Positions 26,515 through 36,029 of a DNA stretch of 63,155 nucleotides are shown one piece after another (the first letter of the stretch is position 1; each line of letters begins with the position of its first letter). The DNA is from Bradyrhizobium centrolobii (GTDB lineage Bacteria; Pseudomonadota; Alphaproteobacteria; Rhizobiales; Xanthobacteraceae), in contig NZ_LUUB01000041.1 in NCBI RefSeq assembly GCF_001641635.1, positions 1 to 63,155 of the forward strand, written 5' to 3'. The notes beneath the pieces are model-generated. The model did not search any database, was not told the origin of the DNA, and saw only the letters and a program-made list of their open reading frames with translations. Made by a program: the position numbers and the translations under genes.

Positions 26515-27315
26515 ATGCATCCGCAAGCTGCGCAATCTGGTGTCGATAACCAAAGCATCCGATTAGAGAAGCGAGGGGCTGCTGCTCTGATCACCTTGGA
26601 TCGGCCCAAGCAGCTCAATGCGCTGAACGACGCTCTCTCCCGAGAAGTTTTGCGGGCCGCGCAGGGCTTCGATGCTGACCCGGAGGTGGGTGCAATCGTT
26701 CTGGCGGGCTCGCAGAAGGCGTTCGCGGCGGGCGCCGATATCAAGGAGATGCTAAGCAAATCCTTTGCCGATCTTTTCACCGACAACTATTTCGCGGCTT
26801 GGGATCAGCTTGCGACGATCAGAAAGCCCCTTATCGCCGCCGTGAATGGCTTCGCGCTCGGAGGAGGCTGCGAACTCGCCATGATGTGCGACTTCATCAT
26901 CGCGGGCCAGGGCGCTCAATTCGGCCAACCTGAAATCAAACTAGGGATTCTGCCCGGCATCGGCGGTTCACAGCGCCTGACGAAGCTCGTCGGACGATCG
27001 CTCGCGATGGATTTGATTCTCACCGGTCGTTTGATCTCGGCCGAGGAGGCGCGCTCGGCGGGGCTGGTTGCGCGGGTCGTTCCCGACGACCAGGTGCTTG
27101 CAGTCGCGCTGGAGGCCGCAGCCACGATCGCCGGCTATAGCGCGCCAGCGGTGATGATGGCGAAAGAGGCGGTCAATCGCGCTGAAGAGACCGCCCTAAC
27201 GGAAGGTCTGCTCCACGAGCGTCGCCTCTTTCAGGCGTCCTTTGCGACGCAGGGCCAGAAGGAGGGCATGTCGGCATTCCTTGAGAAGCGCAAGCCCGCG
27301 TTCTCGGGCCGTTGA
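26515..27315 (+). CDS. Enoyl-CoA hydratase
   Basis: A 266-residue classical crotonase. Both catalytic glutamates are present in GGGCELAM and GQPEIKLGILPGIGGSQRL, with FAAGADIKEM forming the oxyanion hole. It hydrates short 2-enoyl-CoAs; in this context acrylyl- or methacrylyl-CoA would yield 3-hydroxypropionyl- or 3-hydroxyisobutyryl-CoA (inference). TTG at 26512 is in frame, but ATG 26515 is likelier. It is the first gene of a long rightward operon beginning at the GntR operator. Confidence 0.92.
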   Translation: MHPQAAQSGVDNQSIRLEKRGAAALITLDRPKQLNALNDALSREVLRAAQGFDADPEVGAIVLAGSQKAFAAGADIKEMLSKSFADLFTDNYFAAWDQLATIRKPLIAAVNGFALGGGCELAMMCDFIIAGQGAQFGQPEIKLGILPGIGGSQRLTKLVGRSLAMDLILTGRLISAEEARSAGLVARVVPDDQVLAVALEAAATIAGYSAPAVMMAKEAVNRAEETALTEGLLHERRLFQASFATQGQKEGMSAFLEKRKPAFSGR

Positions 27316-27324
27316 GGTGCTGCC

Positions 27325-28488
27325 ATGATTTCCTCGGTGCTATTTCCACGCGAAATGCTGGTCGGCGGCGGCGCCATCAATCAGATCGGCGCGTTGCTAG
27401 GTCGTTTGGCGTTGTCGCGTCCATTGATCGTAACCGACCGCTTCATGGTGGACAGTGGCCTGGTGGGCCGACTTCTCGGCGCCCTTCATTCTGCCGGCTT
27501 GCCCGAACCCCGCATTTTCTCGGAGGTCCTGCCCGACCCGACAACTGGAATCGTGGAGCGGGGGGTCTCATTTCTCCAGGCCGATAAGCACGATTGCGTC
27601 ATCGGTTTCGGCGGCGGCAGCCCGATCGATACTGCGAAGGCAATATCAGTTCTGGCTCACTTTGGTGGTCCCTTGCGAAAATTCAAAGCTCCGCATCTCC
27701 AGGAGCTGCCCGGGCTACCAATTTTGGCGATTCCGACTACGGCAGGTACGGGGTCCGAGGCAACGCGCTTCACGGTTATTACCGACGATGAAACGCAGGA
27801 GAAAATGCTCTGTGCAGGAGCGGCCTTTCTCCCGATTGCTGCTGTCGTCGACTATAAGCTTACCCTGTCGAAACCCGCCAGGCTTACGGCAGATACAGGG
27901 ATCGACGCGCTAACTCACGCAATTGAGGCGTACGTGAGCCGTCGCGCCAATCCGTTTTCGGATGGCATGGCCCGTCTAGCCATGCGGGCGATCTCTCCCA
28001 ATCTCCGCACGGTCTACCTTGATCCGGCGAACCGCCAGGCCCGTGAATCGTTAATGATTGGCGCAACTCAGGCTGGTGTCGCATTTTCAAATTCTTCAGT
28101 TGCGCTGGTTCATGGCATGAGCCGGCCGATCGGGGCCCATTTCCACGTCCCACACGGACTGTCCAACGCGATGCTTCTTCCATCCGTGACGGCATTCTCT
28201 GCGCCCAGCGCCATCGCACGTTACGCAGACTGCGCGCGCGCTATGCAGCTTGTTCCGGACAGCAAAGATGACGACGCCGCGGTCGGCGCTCTGCTCAACG
28301 AACTCCAATGGCTAAACAAAGAGCTTGGCGTGCCAAGCCCTGCCAAATACGGCATCGATCGCGAAGCTTGGCATCGCCTCATTCCAACCATGACTGAACA
28401 AGCTCTCGCCTCGGGTTCACCGGCAAATAACCCGCGAGCTCCGAGCCCCGACGAGATTCAAGCAATCTACCGCGAAATCTACGACTGA
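27325..28488 (+). CDS. Iron-containing alcohol dehydrogenase
   Basis: A 387-residue group III (Fe-type) alcohol dehydrogenase. The NAD-binding motif GGGSPIDTAKAI is at ~95-105. Metal ligands are visible as Asp/His in TGIDALTHAIEAY and His residues in LVHGMSRPIGAHFHVPHG. Next to a methylmalonate-semialdehyde dehydrogenase it resembles the DddB-DddC pair known from DMSP/3-hydroxypropionate catabolism. It would oxidise 3-hydroxypropionate or 3-hydroxyisobutyrate to the semialdehyde, in place of the usual MmsB-type dehydrogenase. Confidence 0.88.
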   Translation: MISSVLFPREMLVGGGAINQIGALLGRLALSRPLIVTDRFMVDSGLVGRLLGALHSAGLPEPRIFSEVLPDPTTGIVERGVSFLQADKHDCVIGFGGGSPIDTAKAISVLAHFGGPLRKFKAPHLQELPGLPILAIPTTAGTGSEATRFTVITDDETQEKMLCAGAAFLPIAAVVDYKLTLSKPARLTADTGIDALTHAIEAYVSRRANPFSDGMARLAMRAISPNLRTVYLDPANRQARESLMIGATQAGVAFSNSSVALVHGMSRPIGAHFHVPHGLSNAMLLPSVTAFSAPSAIARYADCARAMQLVPDSKDDDAAVGALLNELQWLNKELGVPSPAKYGIDREAWHRLIPTMTEQALASGSPANNPRAPSPDEIQAIYREIYD

Positions 28489-28500
28489 GGACACCATTCA

Positions 28501-30060
28501 ATGGCAACCCAAGTGCGCCACGGTACGCAATCTAACGTTCGCCCACAGGACGGCGGCTCCCGGCTACCGGAGCTGGCACATTTCATTTCGGGAGAGATCG
28601 CTCCTCGCAAGGCGGAGCGCTTCGGAGCGGTCTACAATCCGGCTTCCGGGAAACAGACCGCAAAGCTGCAGTTCGCATCCGCCGGAGTGGTGAACGAGGC
28701 CGTTGCCGCTGCCAAAGCGGCGTTCAAGGATTGGTCCGCGACTGCACCCCATATGCGTGCCCGGGTGCTCTTCCGCTTTCGTGACCTCGTCGAAAAAAAC
28801 GCGGATCGTCTTGCAGCCCTGATCAACCTCGAGCACGGCAAGGTTCTGTCGGATGCGCGCGGTGAAGTCATTAGGGGCCTTGAGGTCGTAGAGTTTGCAT
28901 GCGGCATACCGCAACTCCTCAAAGGCGAATACTCGGAGACCGTGGGGAGGGGTGTCGAGAGCGTCGCTATCCGTCAGCCCCTGGGCGTTGTCGCTGGCAT
29001 TACGCCCTTCAACTTCCCCGCGATGGTCCCAATGTGGATGTTCCCCGTCGCGCTCGCAACGGGCAATACCTTCGTCTGCAAAGTCTCAGAAAAAGTCCCT
29101 TCAACGATCAACGCGCTCGCCCAACTGCTCAGCGAAGCGGGGCTCCCGCCAGGCGTCTTCAATGTCGTCCACGGGGACAAGGAGGCGGTCGATGCCTTGA
29201 TCGATCACCCCGACATTCAAGCGATCAGCTTTGTGGGCTCGACACCGATTGCCGAGAGCATCTACACGCGTGGAAGCGCGCGGGGTATGCGCGTCCAGGC
29301 ATTGGGCGGCGCGAAAAACCACATGCTCGTGATGCCGGATGCCGACATCGATCAGGCCGTCGATGCATTGATGGGCGCAGCCTACGGCTCCGCTGGTGAG
29401 CGTTGTATGGCGATCTCGGTTGCCGTTCCCGTCGGGGAAAAAACGGCCGATGCCTTGGTTGACCGCCTTGTGCCGCGCGTCCGCTCACTCAAGGTGGGAA
29501 GCGGCCTTGATGCCGACGATGAGATGGGTGCGCTTGTCACGCGCGAGCATCGCGACAAGGTGCGCAGTTATATTGATTTGGGCGTGAAGGAAGGCGCTTC
29601 CCTTCTGGTCGATGGGCGAGACATCCGACTCCAAGGCTATGAAGACGGCTTCTTTCTCGGCGGATCTCTTTTCGATCACGTCAAGGATGACATGCGCATC
29701 TACAAGGAGGAGATCTTCGGGCCGGTCCTTTCAATCGTCCGCAAGAATACGTTCGATGATGCGCTTGATCTAATCAACCGCCATGAATTCGGCAACGGCA
29801 CGTCGATCTTCACGCGCGATGGCGACACGGCGCAAGCCTTCCTATCACAGGTTCAGGCCGGCATGGTCGGTGTGAACGTGCCGATCCCAGTGCCCATGGC
29901 GTTCCACTCGTTCGGCGGTTGGAAGCGATCCTTGTTCGGCGACCATCACGTCCACGGACCAGAGGGGGTGCGATTCTATACAAAGTTGAAAACAGGCACA
30001 GTTCGCTGGCCGACGGGAATCCGGAAGGGGGCTGAATTCGTCATGCCGACCCTGGGTTAG
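28501..30060 (+). CDS. mmsA: (Methyl)malonate-semialdehyde dehydrogenase, CoA-acylating
   Basis: A 519-residue ALDH-superfamily enzyme that converts methylmalonate semialdehyde (or malonate semialdehyde) plus CoA and NAD to propionyl-CoA (or acetyl-CoA) and CO2. The catalytic cysteine is Cys302 in [10 protein letters not shown]. The MmsA/IolA signatures [31 protein letters not shown] and [16 protein letters not shown] are intact. The N-terminus is ~20 residues longer than usual. It starts 12 bases after the alcohol dehydrogenase. Confidence 0.93.
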   Translation: MATQVRHGTQSNVRPQDGGSRLPELAHFISGEIAPRKAERFGAVYNPASGKQTAKLQFASAGVVNEAVAAAKAAFKDWSATAPHMRARVLFRFRDLVEKNADRLAALINLEHGKVLSDARGEVIRGLEVVEFACGIPQLLKGEYSETVGRGVESVAIRQPLGVVAGITPFNFPAMVPMWMFPVALATGNTFVCKVSEKVPSTINALAQLLSEAGLPPGVFNVVHGDKEAVDALIDHPDIQAISFVGSTPIAESIYTRGSARGMRVQALGGAKNHMLVMPDADIDQAVDALMGAAYGSAGERCMAISVAVPVGEKTADALVDRLVPRVRSLKVGSGLDADDEMGALVTREHRDKVRSYIDLGVKEGASLLVDGRDIRLQGYEDGFFLGGSLFDHVKDDMRIYKEEIFGPVLSIVRKNTFDDALDLINRHEFGNGTSIFTRDGDTAQAFLSQVQAGMVGVNVPIPVPMAFHSFGGWKRSLFGDHHVHGPEGVRFYTKLKTGTVRWPTGIRKGAEFVMPTLG

Positions 30061-30093
30061 TCCACGCAAGCGCGTCAGAAAGTTCGCAACTCA

Positions 30094-31206
30094 ATGCTCC
30101 AAGAGCCTCACCTGTCGACAGTCCTGGACTGTGCCGACGCCTCGATCAAAGCGGGGATCGTTGGTTGTCGAGGTTGGATTACTCTTGATAAGCCGAAATC
30201 GTACAACGCTCTGACGCTCCCAATGATCAGAGCGATCCGGCGCGTGTTGGACATGTTTGCTGAGGAGGAGCGCGTTCGGTGCATATCGATCGCGAGCGCT
30301 GTGCCGAACGTTTTTTGCGCGGGCGGTGATATCCGGGCAGTCCGTACTGCGAGCCTCGCGGGACGGCACGACGAGAACGAGGCGTTTTTCTCGGAAGAGT
30401 ACCAGCTAAATCTGCTGATCGCGAACTATCCTAAACCCTACATGGCCCTGATCGATGGCATCTGTATGGGAGGCGGGATGGGGCTGTCAGTGCACGGCAG
30501 GCATCGAGTGGTCACGGCGTCTTTAAAAATGGCGATGCCGGAGACTTCCATCGGCTATTTCCCCGATGTTGGGGCCAGCTATTTTCTCGGACAACTGCCG
30601 CTGGGTCTCGGCAATTTTCTCGCCCTGACCGGCCACAGCATGAGCGCGGAAGACGCAATGTATTGCGGTCTGGCGAACCTCAGGGTCAGTAGCGCAACAT
30701 TCGTTTCTCTGATGTTGCCGACCTTTGACTTCACCTCGCCCTCAAGCTTGACCGCCTTGGCGATGCCCTCGACGAAGGTCGGCCATCTTGAGATGCACGA
30801 TAAGGACATCGAACAATGCTTCAATGTTCCGAGGTTGGGCGACATTTTTGATCAACTCCGTCGGCATCAAAGCCCTTGGTCCGAGCAGACCCTGGCGATG
30901 CTCAAAAAGTCGTCACCAACGAGCCTCGTGCTGACCTTCGAGCTTATGCGCCGGTGTCGAAATCGTTGCCTCGCCGAATGTCTGGATAATGAGCTGAAGC
31001 TCACGCGCAAAATCACACGATCGGCGGATTTTATGGAAGGCGTGAGGGCGGCGCTCGTCGAAAAAGACAAAAAGCCTTCGTGGCACCCACAACAATTATC
31101 CGACGTCGATGCGTCAGCGTACTTCGATGATGAAGCCCAGTTACCGCGAGTCGGTCGCAGAGCACTCAATCACTCGCCGCCAAAGCGGAACGGAACGATT
31201 AACTAA
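30094..31206 (+). CDS. 3-hydroxyisobutyryl-CoA hydrolase family protein
   Basis: A 370-residue crotonase-fold thioesterase of the HIBCH type. Diagnostic segments are FCAGGDIRAV, GGGMGLSVHGRHRVVT and AMPETSIGYFPDVGASYFL, including the catalytic Glu and Asp positions. It releases 3-hydroxyisobutyrate or 3-hydroxypropionate from its CoA ester; HIBCH enzymes commonly accept both. It stands between mmsA and the ABC transporter in the same operon, and the transporter gene follows with no gap. Confidence 0.9.
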   Translation: MLQEPHLSTVLDCADASIKAGIVGCRGWITLDKPKSYNALTLPMIRAIRRVLDMFAEEERVRCISIASAVPNVFCAGGDIRAVRTASLAGRHDENEAFFSEEYQLNLLIANYPKPYMALIDGICMGGGMGLSVHGRHRVVTASLKMAMPETSIGYFPDVGASYFLGQLPLGLGNFLALTGHSMSAEDAMYCGLANLRVSSATFVSLMLPTFDFTSPSSLTALAMPSTKVGHLEMHDKDIEQCFNVPRLGDIFDQLRRHQSPWSEQTLAMLKKSSPTSLVLTFELMRRCRNRCLAECLDNELKLTRKITRSADFMEGVRAALVEKDKKPSWHPQQLSDVDASAYFDDEAQLPRVGRRALNHSPPKRNGTIN

Positions 31207-31980
31207 TTGACAGGCCCCCAATTGACCGCCAACGACTACATACTCGAGACAAGCGGCTTAACGAAGGAATTCGCTGGCTTTGTCGCGGTTGATAACGTGA
31301 ACCTGCGAGTCCGCCGTGGAACCATTCACGCATTGATCGGACCGAATGGCGCCGGGAAGACGACCTGCTTCAATCTTCTTACGAAATTCCTGATTCCGTC
31401 ACGCGGGCACATCGCCTTCAACGGAAAGGACATCACAGGGACGCGCCCAGCGGATATCGCAAATCTCGGGCTCGTTCGTTCATTCCAGATCTCTGCCGTC
31501 TTTCCGCACCTGACCGGGCTCGAAAACGTCCGCGTTGCGCTCCAGCGGAGGCACGGAAGCTCGTTCGATTTCTGGCGATCCAAGTCGGTGCTCGACGTCT
31601 TCAATGATCGCGCGCGCCAGCTCCTTGACGACGTGGGTCTCAGCGATTTTGCCGAGACCACGGCACTTGAAATGCCCTATGGCCGCAAACGTGCGTTGGA
31701 GATCGCAACGACCCTGGCGCTCGATCCAGAAATGCTGCTGCTCGACGAGCCCATGGCCGGGATGGGCCACGAGGACATCGACAAAATCGCGGCGCTCATC
31801 AAGCGAGTTTCTGCCAACCGTACGATTCTGATGGTCGAGCACAACCTCAACGTAGTCTCTGACCTCTCGGACGCGATCACAGTGTTGACGAGGGGACGGG
31901 TACTTGCCGAGGGTAACTACCAGGAACTGACAAACGACCAGCGCGTCAAGGAAGCCTACCTGGGGGCAGCCCATGCTTGA
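31207..31980 (+). CDS. livG: Branched-chain-type ABC transporter ATPase LivG
   Basis: A 257-residue ATP-binding subunit of a HAAT-family importer. Walker A is GPNGAGKTT. The signature region is diverged: where LSGGQ is expected it reads EMPYGRKRALEIA. Walker B is LLLDEPMAG, and the long LivG-type insertion after Walker A is present. The start is TTG 31207 directly after the preceding stop, though a later TTG is possible. The stop overlaps the livF start. It is part of a complete five-subunit importer. Confidence 0.9.
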   Translation: MTGPQLTANDYILETSGLTKEFAGFVAVDNVNLRVRRGTIHALIGPNGAGKTTCFNLLTKFLIPSRGHIAFNGKDITGTRPADIANLGLVRSFQISAVFPHLTGLENVRVALQRRHGSSFDFWRSKSVLDVFNDRARQLLDDVGLSDFAETTALEMPYGRKRALEIATTLALDPEMLLLDEPMAGMGHEDIDKIAALIKRVSANRTILMVEHNLNVVSDLSDAITVLTRGRVLAEGNYQELTNDQRVKEAYLGAAHA

Positions 31981-32713
31981 GAGGGTGCGCGGGGACGCGA
32001 ACTCAGTTCAGTTGCGTGACCACTTGGCCGTCGAACAGCTGGAAGCGTGGTACGGCGACTCGCACGTTCTTCACGGGGTGCAGTTCAAGGTGCGTCCGGG
32101 AGAAGTCTTGACCCTTCTGGGCCGAAATGGCGCGGGAAAGACGACCATTCTCAAATCGGTGATGGGCATCATCGGCAAGCGGACCGGATCCATTCAATTC
32201 GAGGGACAGGATATCTCTCGTGCATCGTCCGACAGGATTGCGCGTCTTGGGATCGCATTCTGCCCTGAAGAGCGAGGCATCTTCTCCAGCCTTGACGTGC
32301 GCGAAAACCTCATGCTGCCGCCGCAAGTGCGGGATGGGGGGCTCTCACTCGATAAGATTTTCGACCTGTTTCCGAATCTCAAGGAGCGCCTCACAAGTCA
32401 GGGCACCAAACTGTCCGGCGGTGAACAGCAGATGCTCGCGATCGCTCGCATCCTTCGGACCGGCGCGAAGTTCTTGATGCTCGATGAGCCGACTGAAGGC
32501 CTAGCTCCGGTCATCATTCTTCAAATCGGTGAACTGATCAAGCGGCTGAAACTTTCGGGATACACGATCCTTCTGGTCGAACAAAACTTCCGATTTGCCT
32601 CGACGCTCGCAGACCGGTTCTGCGTCGTCGAACATGGCCGGATTATCGACCAATTCGAAGCGAGCGAATTGCCAGCCAACATGGAGAAGCTGCACCAGTA
32701 CCTCGGAGTTTGA
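31973..32713 (+). CDS. livF: Branched-chain-type ABC transporter ATPase LivF
   Basis: A 246-residue second ATPase of the importer. Walker A GRNGAGKTT, signature KLSGGEQQM and Walker B FLMLDEPTEGLAP are all intact. It has a ~20-residue N-terminal extension (LERVRGDANSVQLRDH) relative to most LivF. It overlaps livG by eight bases and precedes the binding-protein gene by 34. Confidence 0.92.
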   Translation: MLERVRGDANSVQLRDHLAVEQLEAWYGDSHVLHGVQFKVRPGEVLTLLGRNGAGKTTILKSVMGIIGKRTGSIQFEGQDISRASSDRIARLGIAFCPEERGIFSSLDVRENLMLPPQVRDGGLSLDKIFDLFPNLKERLTSQGTKLSGGEQQMLAIARILRTGAKFLMLDEPTEGLAPVIILQIGELIKRLKLSGYTILLVEQNFRFASTLADRFCVVEHGRIIDQFEASELPANMEKLHQYLGV

Positions 32714-32747
32714 TGCTCGACTACTCAAGGACAATGAAGGAGGAAAC

Positions 32748-33965
32748 ATGAAAAAATATATCTATCGGCTCTTTGCCTATCTCTGCCCGCTCCTAGTATC
32801 GTTCAATGCATATGCGTTGGACAAGAATGTGAAGATCGGCGTGCTCACTGATCTGTCTAGCCTATATGCTGACAGCGCTGGTAGCGGGTCTGTTCTCGCC
32901 GCACAGATGGCTGTGGAAGATTCCGGTCTAACCAAGAAGGGTTGGACCGTCGAAGTAATCTCGGGCGATCACCAAAATAAGCCGGATATCGGAGCCAGTA
33001 TTGCGAGACGATGGTTCGACGTCGATAAGGTCGATCTGATTGTGGACGTTCCGAACTCTGGTGTTGCGCTTGCAGTGAGCAGGGTAGCCAAGGAGAAAAA
33101 TGGCGTCCTGATTGTCAGCTCTGCGGCGGTATCCGATCTCACGAACGCGCAATGTACGTCTAACACCATCCACTGGACCTACGATACCTATACACTTGCC
33201 AATGGCACGGGAACCGCCCTGACAACGGCGGGTGGGAAGACCTGGTATTTCCTCGCGGCAGACTACGCTTTCGGCGCCGCCCTTGAGCGCGATACGGCTG
33301 CCGCCGTGGAGGCCACTGGTGGCAAGGTCATCGGCCAGGTGAAGCATCCGCTCAACACGTCTGACTTTTCGTCATTCCTGCTCCAAGCCCAAGCGTCCAA
33401 GGCAGATGTCATCGGTCTTGCAAATGCCGGCGCCGATACGTCAAATTCGATCAAGCAGGCGGCCGAGTTCGGAATCACTCGCGGGGGACAAAGGCTTGCG
33501 GGGCTGTTGCTCTTCATTAACGAGGTGCACGCACTCGAGCTAAACGCGGCCCAGGGCCTGGTGCTCACGGCGACATTCTATTGGGACCTGAATGATCGAA
33601 CGCGCTCGTTCTCCAAGCGCTTTCAGGAGCGGAACAAGAAGGGGGACATGCCTTCGATGCCTCAGGCCGGCGTTTACTCGGGTGTTCTTCATTATTTGAA
33701 GACCCTTGATAAGGCTGGAGCAAACTCACATGACGGCGCCCAAGTGGTCGCCGCCATGAAAGAGCTTCCCACGGATGACGATGCGTTTGGGAAGGGGTAC
33801 ATCGAGCCAAACGGCCGAAAGATCCATCCGGCATACCTATTCGAAGTGAAGAAGCCCTCAGAGTCGAAGGGGCCGTGGGACTATTACAAGCTCCTGGCCA
33901 CTATTCCTGCGGAGAAGGCGTTTACGCCGATCTCGCAAAGCTCCTGCCCGCTGTTGAAGAAGTAA
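32748..33965 (+). CDS. ABC transporter substrate-binding protein
   Basis: A 405-residue periplasmic binding protein of the Peripla_BP_6 (LivJ/K-like) type. A Sec signal peptide ends near SFNAYA-LDKNVKIGVL. AAGSGSVLAAQMAVED-like and VDVPNSGVALAVSRVA segments form the binding cleft. Relatives of this branch often bind carboxylic or aromatic acids rather than amino acids, which fits a catabolic island. A strong AAGGAGG ribosome site precedes ATG 32748. A stable hairpin follows the stop. Confidence 0.9.
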   Translation: MKKYIYRLFAYLCPLLVSFNAYALDKNVKIGVLTDLSSLYADSAGSGSVLAAQMAVEDSGLTKKGWTVEVISGDHQNKPDIGASIARRWFDVDKVDLIVDVPNSGVALAVSRVAKEKNGVLIVSSAAVSDLTNAQCTSNTIHWTYDTYTLANGTGTALTTAGGKTWYFLAADYAFGAALERDTAAAVEATGGKVIGQVKHPLNTSDFSSFLLQAQASKADVIGLANAGADTSNSIKQAAEFGITRGGQRLAGLLLFINEVHALELNAAQGLVLTATFYWDLNDRTRSFSKRFQERNKKGDMPSMPQAGVYSGVLHYLKTLDKAGANSHDGAQVVAAMKELPTDDDAFGKGYIEPNGRKIHPAYLFEVKKPSESKGPWDYYKLLATIPAEKAFTPISQSSCPLLKK

Positions 33966-33976
33966 CGGGGGGGGGC

Positions 33977-33998
33977 GCCCGGCGGCCTGCCGCCGGGC
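33977..33998. terminator. Stem-loop between binding-protein and permease genes
   Basis: GCCCGGCGGC and GCCGCCGGGC form a perfect 10-bp inverted repeat separated by CT. There is no U-run, so it may act as an mRNA-stabilising or attenuating structure that keeps the binding protein in excess over the membrane subunits. Confidence 0.55.
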
Positions 33999-34025
33999 CT
34001 TCGTCGGCACGAAAGATCATTATCT

Positions 34026-34889
34026 ATGCAAGCACTCTATGCCCAGCTTCTGGTTGGTTTGATCAATGGCTCGTTCTACGCGTTGCTCAGCCTCGGCCTT
34101 GCTATCATCTTCGGTATGCTCAACATCATCAACTTTGCACATGGCGCGCTCTACATGATGGGCGCATTCTGCGCCTATTTCCTTCTGAGCGTCGGGGGAC
34201 TCAGCTATTGGTGGGCGCTCGTGCTCGCTCCGATAGTTGTCGGTCTCTTCGGCATATTGCTCGAGCGCACAATGTTGCAGCGCCTGGCCGGGCTTGACCA
34301 TCTCTACGGCCTGCTGCTGACCTTCGGTATCGCGCTGATCCTGCAGGGCGTATTCCAGAATTATTTCGGCTCGTCAGGACTGCCGTATGCGATCCCGGAT
34401 CTCCTAACCGGTGGCGTCAATCTGGGCTTTATGTATCTGCCGATCTATCGCGGCTGGGTGGTCATTTTCTCCCTTGCCGTCTGTGTCGCTACCTGGTTCG
34501 TGATCGAGAGGACCAAGTTTGGCGCCTACCTGCGCGCCGCGACCGAGAACCCGACGCTCGTGCGTGCCTTCGGTATAAACGTGCCACGCATGATCGCGTT
34601 GACTTACGGCCTGGGCGTCGGCCTTGCGGCGCTCGCTGGCGTGCTCTCGGCGCCCATCAATCAGGTGCGGCCGTTGATGGGCGCAGATCTCATCATCGTG
34701 GTATTCGCGGTGGTCGTGATCGGCGGCATGGGCTCGATCATGGGCTCGATCATCACCGGTTTTACGCTTGGTGTGATCGAAGGCCTGACCAAATATCTTT
34801 ATCCGGAAGCCTCGAACACGGTCGTTTTTGTGCTGATGGTGCTGGTGCTCCTGGTGAAACCGACTGGATTGACGGGACGGGCGGCCTAA
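34026..34889 (+). CDS. livH: Branched-chain-type ABC permease LivH
   Basis: A 287-residue permease with about eight hydrophobic segments. It starts with LLVGLINGSFYALLSLGLAIIFGMLNIINFAHGALYMMGAF, a classic LivH N-terminus. The EAA-like loop includes RAATENPTLVRAFGIN. It begins 60 bases after the binding-protein stop and ends one base before livM. Confidence 0.93.
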   Translation: MQALYAQLLVGLINGSFYALLSLGLAIIFGMLNIINFAHGALYMMGAFCAYFLLSVGGLSYWWALVLAPIVVGLFGILLERTMLQRLAGLDHLYGLLLTFGIALILQGVFQNYFGSSGLPYAIPDLLTGGVNLGFMYLPIYRGWVVIFSLAVCVATWFVIERTKFGAYLRAATENPTLVRAFGINVPRMIALTYGLGVGLAALAGVLSAPINQVRPLMGADLIIVVFAVVVIGGMGSIMGSIITGFTLGVIEGLTKYLYPEASNTVVFVLMVLVLLVKPTGLTGRAA

Positions 34890-34890
34890 T

Positions 34891-35865
34891 ATGACAACGC
34901 TGACCACAAACTCGATTGCCAACTCCAAGCCGACGGCGCCAGTTCGTGATGAGATAAGGACGTTCATCATTCTGACGGCGCTCCTGGTCGCCGTTCCAAT
35001 CTCAGGCCTCTATCCGTTCTTCGTGATGAACGCGCTGTGCCTGGCGCTCTTCGCATGCGCCTTCAATCTTCTGATCGGCTACGGAGGGTTGCTATCCTTC
35101 GGCCATGCTGTGTTTCTCGGTACCGCCGGGTACATCACTGCGCACGCACTCAAGGTGTGGACGGTCAGCCCCGAGCTCGGCATCGTACTGGGCGTCGCGG
35201 CCTCGACCGCGCTGGGCGTGGTAACAGGTCTTGTTGCTATTCGTCGTCAAGGCATCTACTTCTCAATGATTACGCTGGCGCTATCTCAGCTCGTCTACTT
35301 CATCTATTTGGAGGCGCCCTTCACCCATGGTGAGGATGGCATTCAGGGCGTGCCGCAAGGCAAGCTATTCGCGTTTATCGATCTGACAAATCCGATCGTA
35401 CTTTACTACGTCGTACTCGCTGTCTTCTTGGCTGGCTTCTTCCTTATCTATCGTTCAATAAACTCGCCGTTTGGCGAAGTGTTGAAATCAATTCGTGAGA
35501 ACGAACCGCGCGCGATATCGCTGGGCTACAAGACGGACCACTACAAACTGCTGGCATTTATTCTCTCCGCAGGATTGGCAGGGCTCGCCGGTGCAATGAA
35601 AGTGTTCGTCGCGCAGAACGCATCGCTCACCGATGTATACTGGACCATGTCGGGCGAGGTGGTGCTGATTACGCTGCTTGGCGGCCTCGGCACCGTGTTC
35701 GGGCCGGTGGTCGGAGCATTCATCATCGCTGCCATGCAGGAATATCTGGCAAGTTTCGGCCAGTGGGTCCTGGTGATTCAGGGCACGATCTTTGTTATTT
35801 GCGTCCTTACCTTCCGCCGCGGCATCGTTGGTGAAGTCGCGCATTACTTCAAAATGTCGCTGTAA
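34891..35865 (+). CDS. livM: Branched-chain-type ABC permease LivM
   Basis: A 324-residue partner permease. Family motifs are ALFACAFNLLIGYGGLLSFGHA, FGEVLKSIRENEPRAISLGY (the cytoplasmic loop contacting the ATPases) and GEVVLITLLGGLGTVFGPVVGA. It has a polar N-terminal extension of ~20 residues. It completes the importer and ends the long operon that starts at 26515. Confidence 0.93.
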   Translation: MTTLTTNSIANSKPTAPVRDEIRTFIILTALLVAVPISGLYPFFVMNALCLALFACAFNLLIGYGGLLSFGHAVFLGTAGYITAHALKVWTVSPELGIVLGVAASTALGVVTGLVAIRRQGIYFSMITLALSQLVYFIYLEAPFTHGEDGIQGVPQGKLFAFIDLTNPIVLYYVVLAVFLAGFFLIYRSINSPFGEVLKSIRENEPRAISLGYKTDHYKLLAFILSAGLAGLAGAMKVFVAQNASLTDVYWTMSGEVVLITLLGGLGTVFGPVVGAFIIAAMQEYLASFGQWVLVIQGTIFVICVLTFRRGIVGEVAHYFKMSL

Positions 35866-36029
35866 CTGTTGGAACGACTTACGTCAGGTTGCGGTGCAGC
35901 TTGTCATTGCAGCGTAAGCCGCGTCGTTGGATAGGTCCTAAGAATACCGAGGCGCAGCTTTCTTGAAGTCTGCGCACCAAAAGTGTAACGATAATTTGAA
36001 CATGCGTTGGGGAGCGAGCTGGCAGTACC

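Noticed and set aside
31701..31730. LivG diverged signature motif taken as a pseudogene sign
   Set aside because: Walker A and B are intact, length is normal, and LivG-type ATPases often deviate from LSGGQ; the other four transporter subunits are complete.
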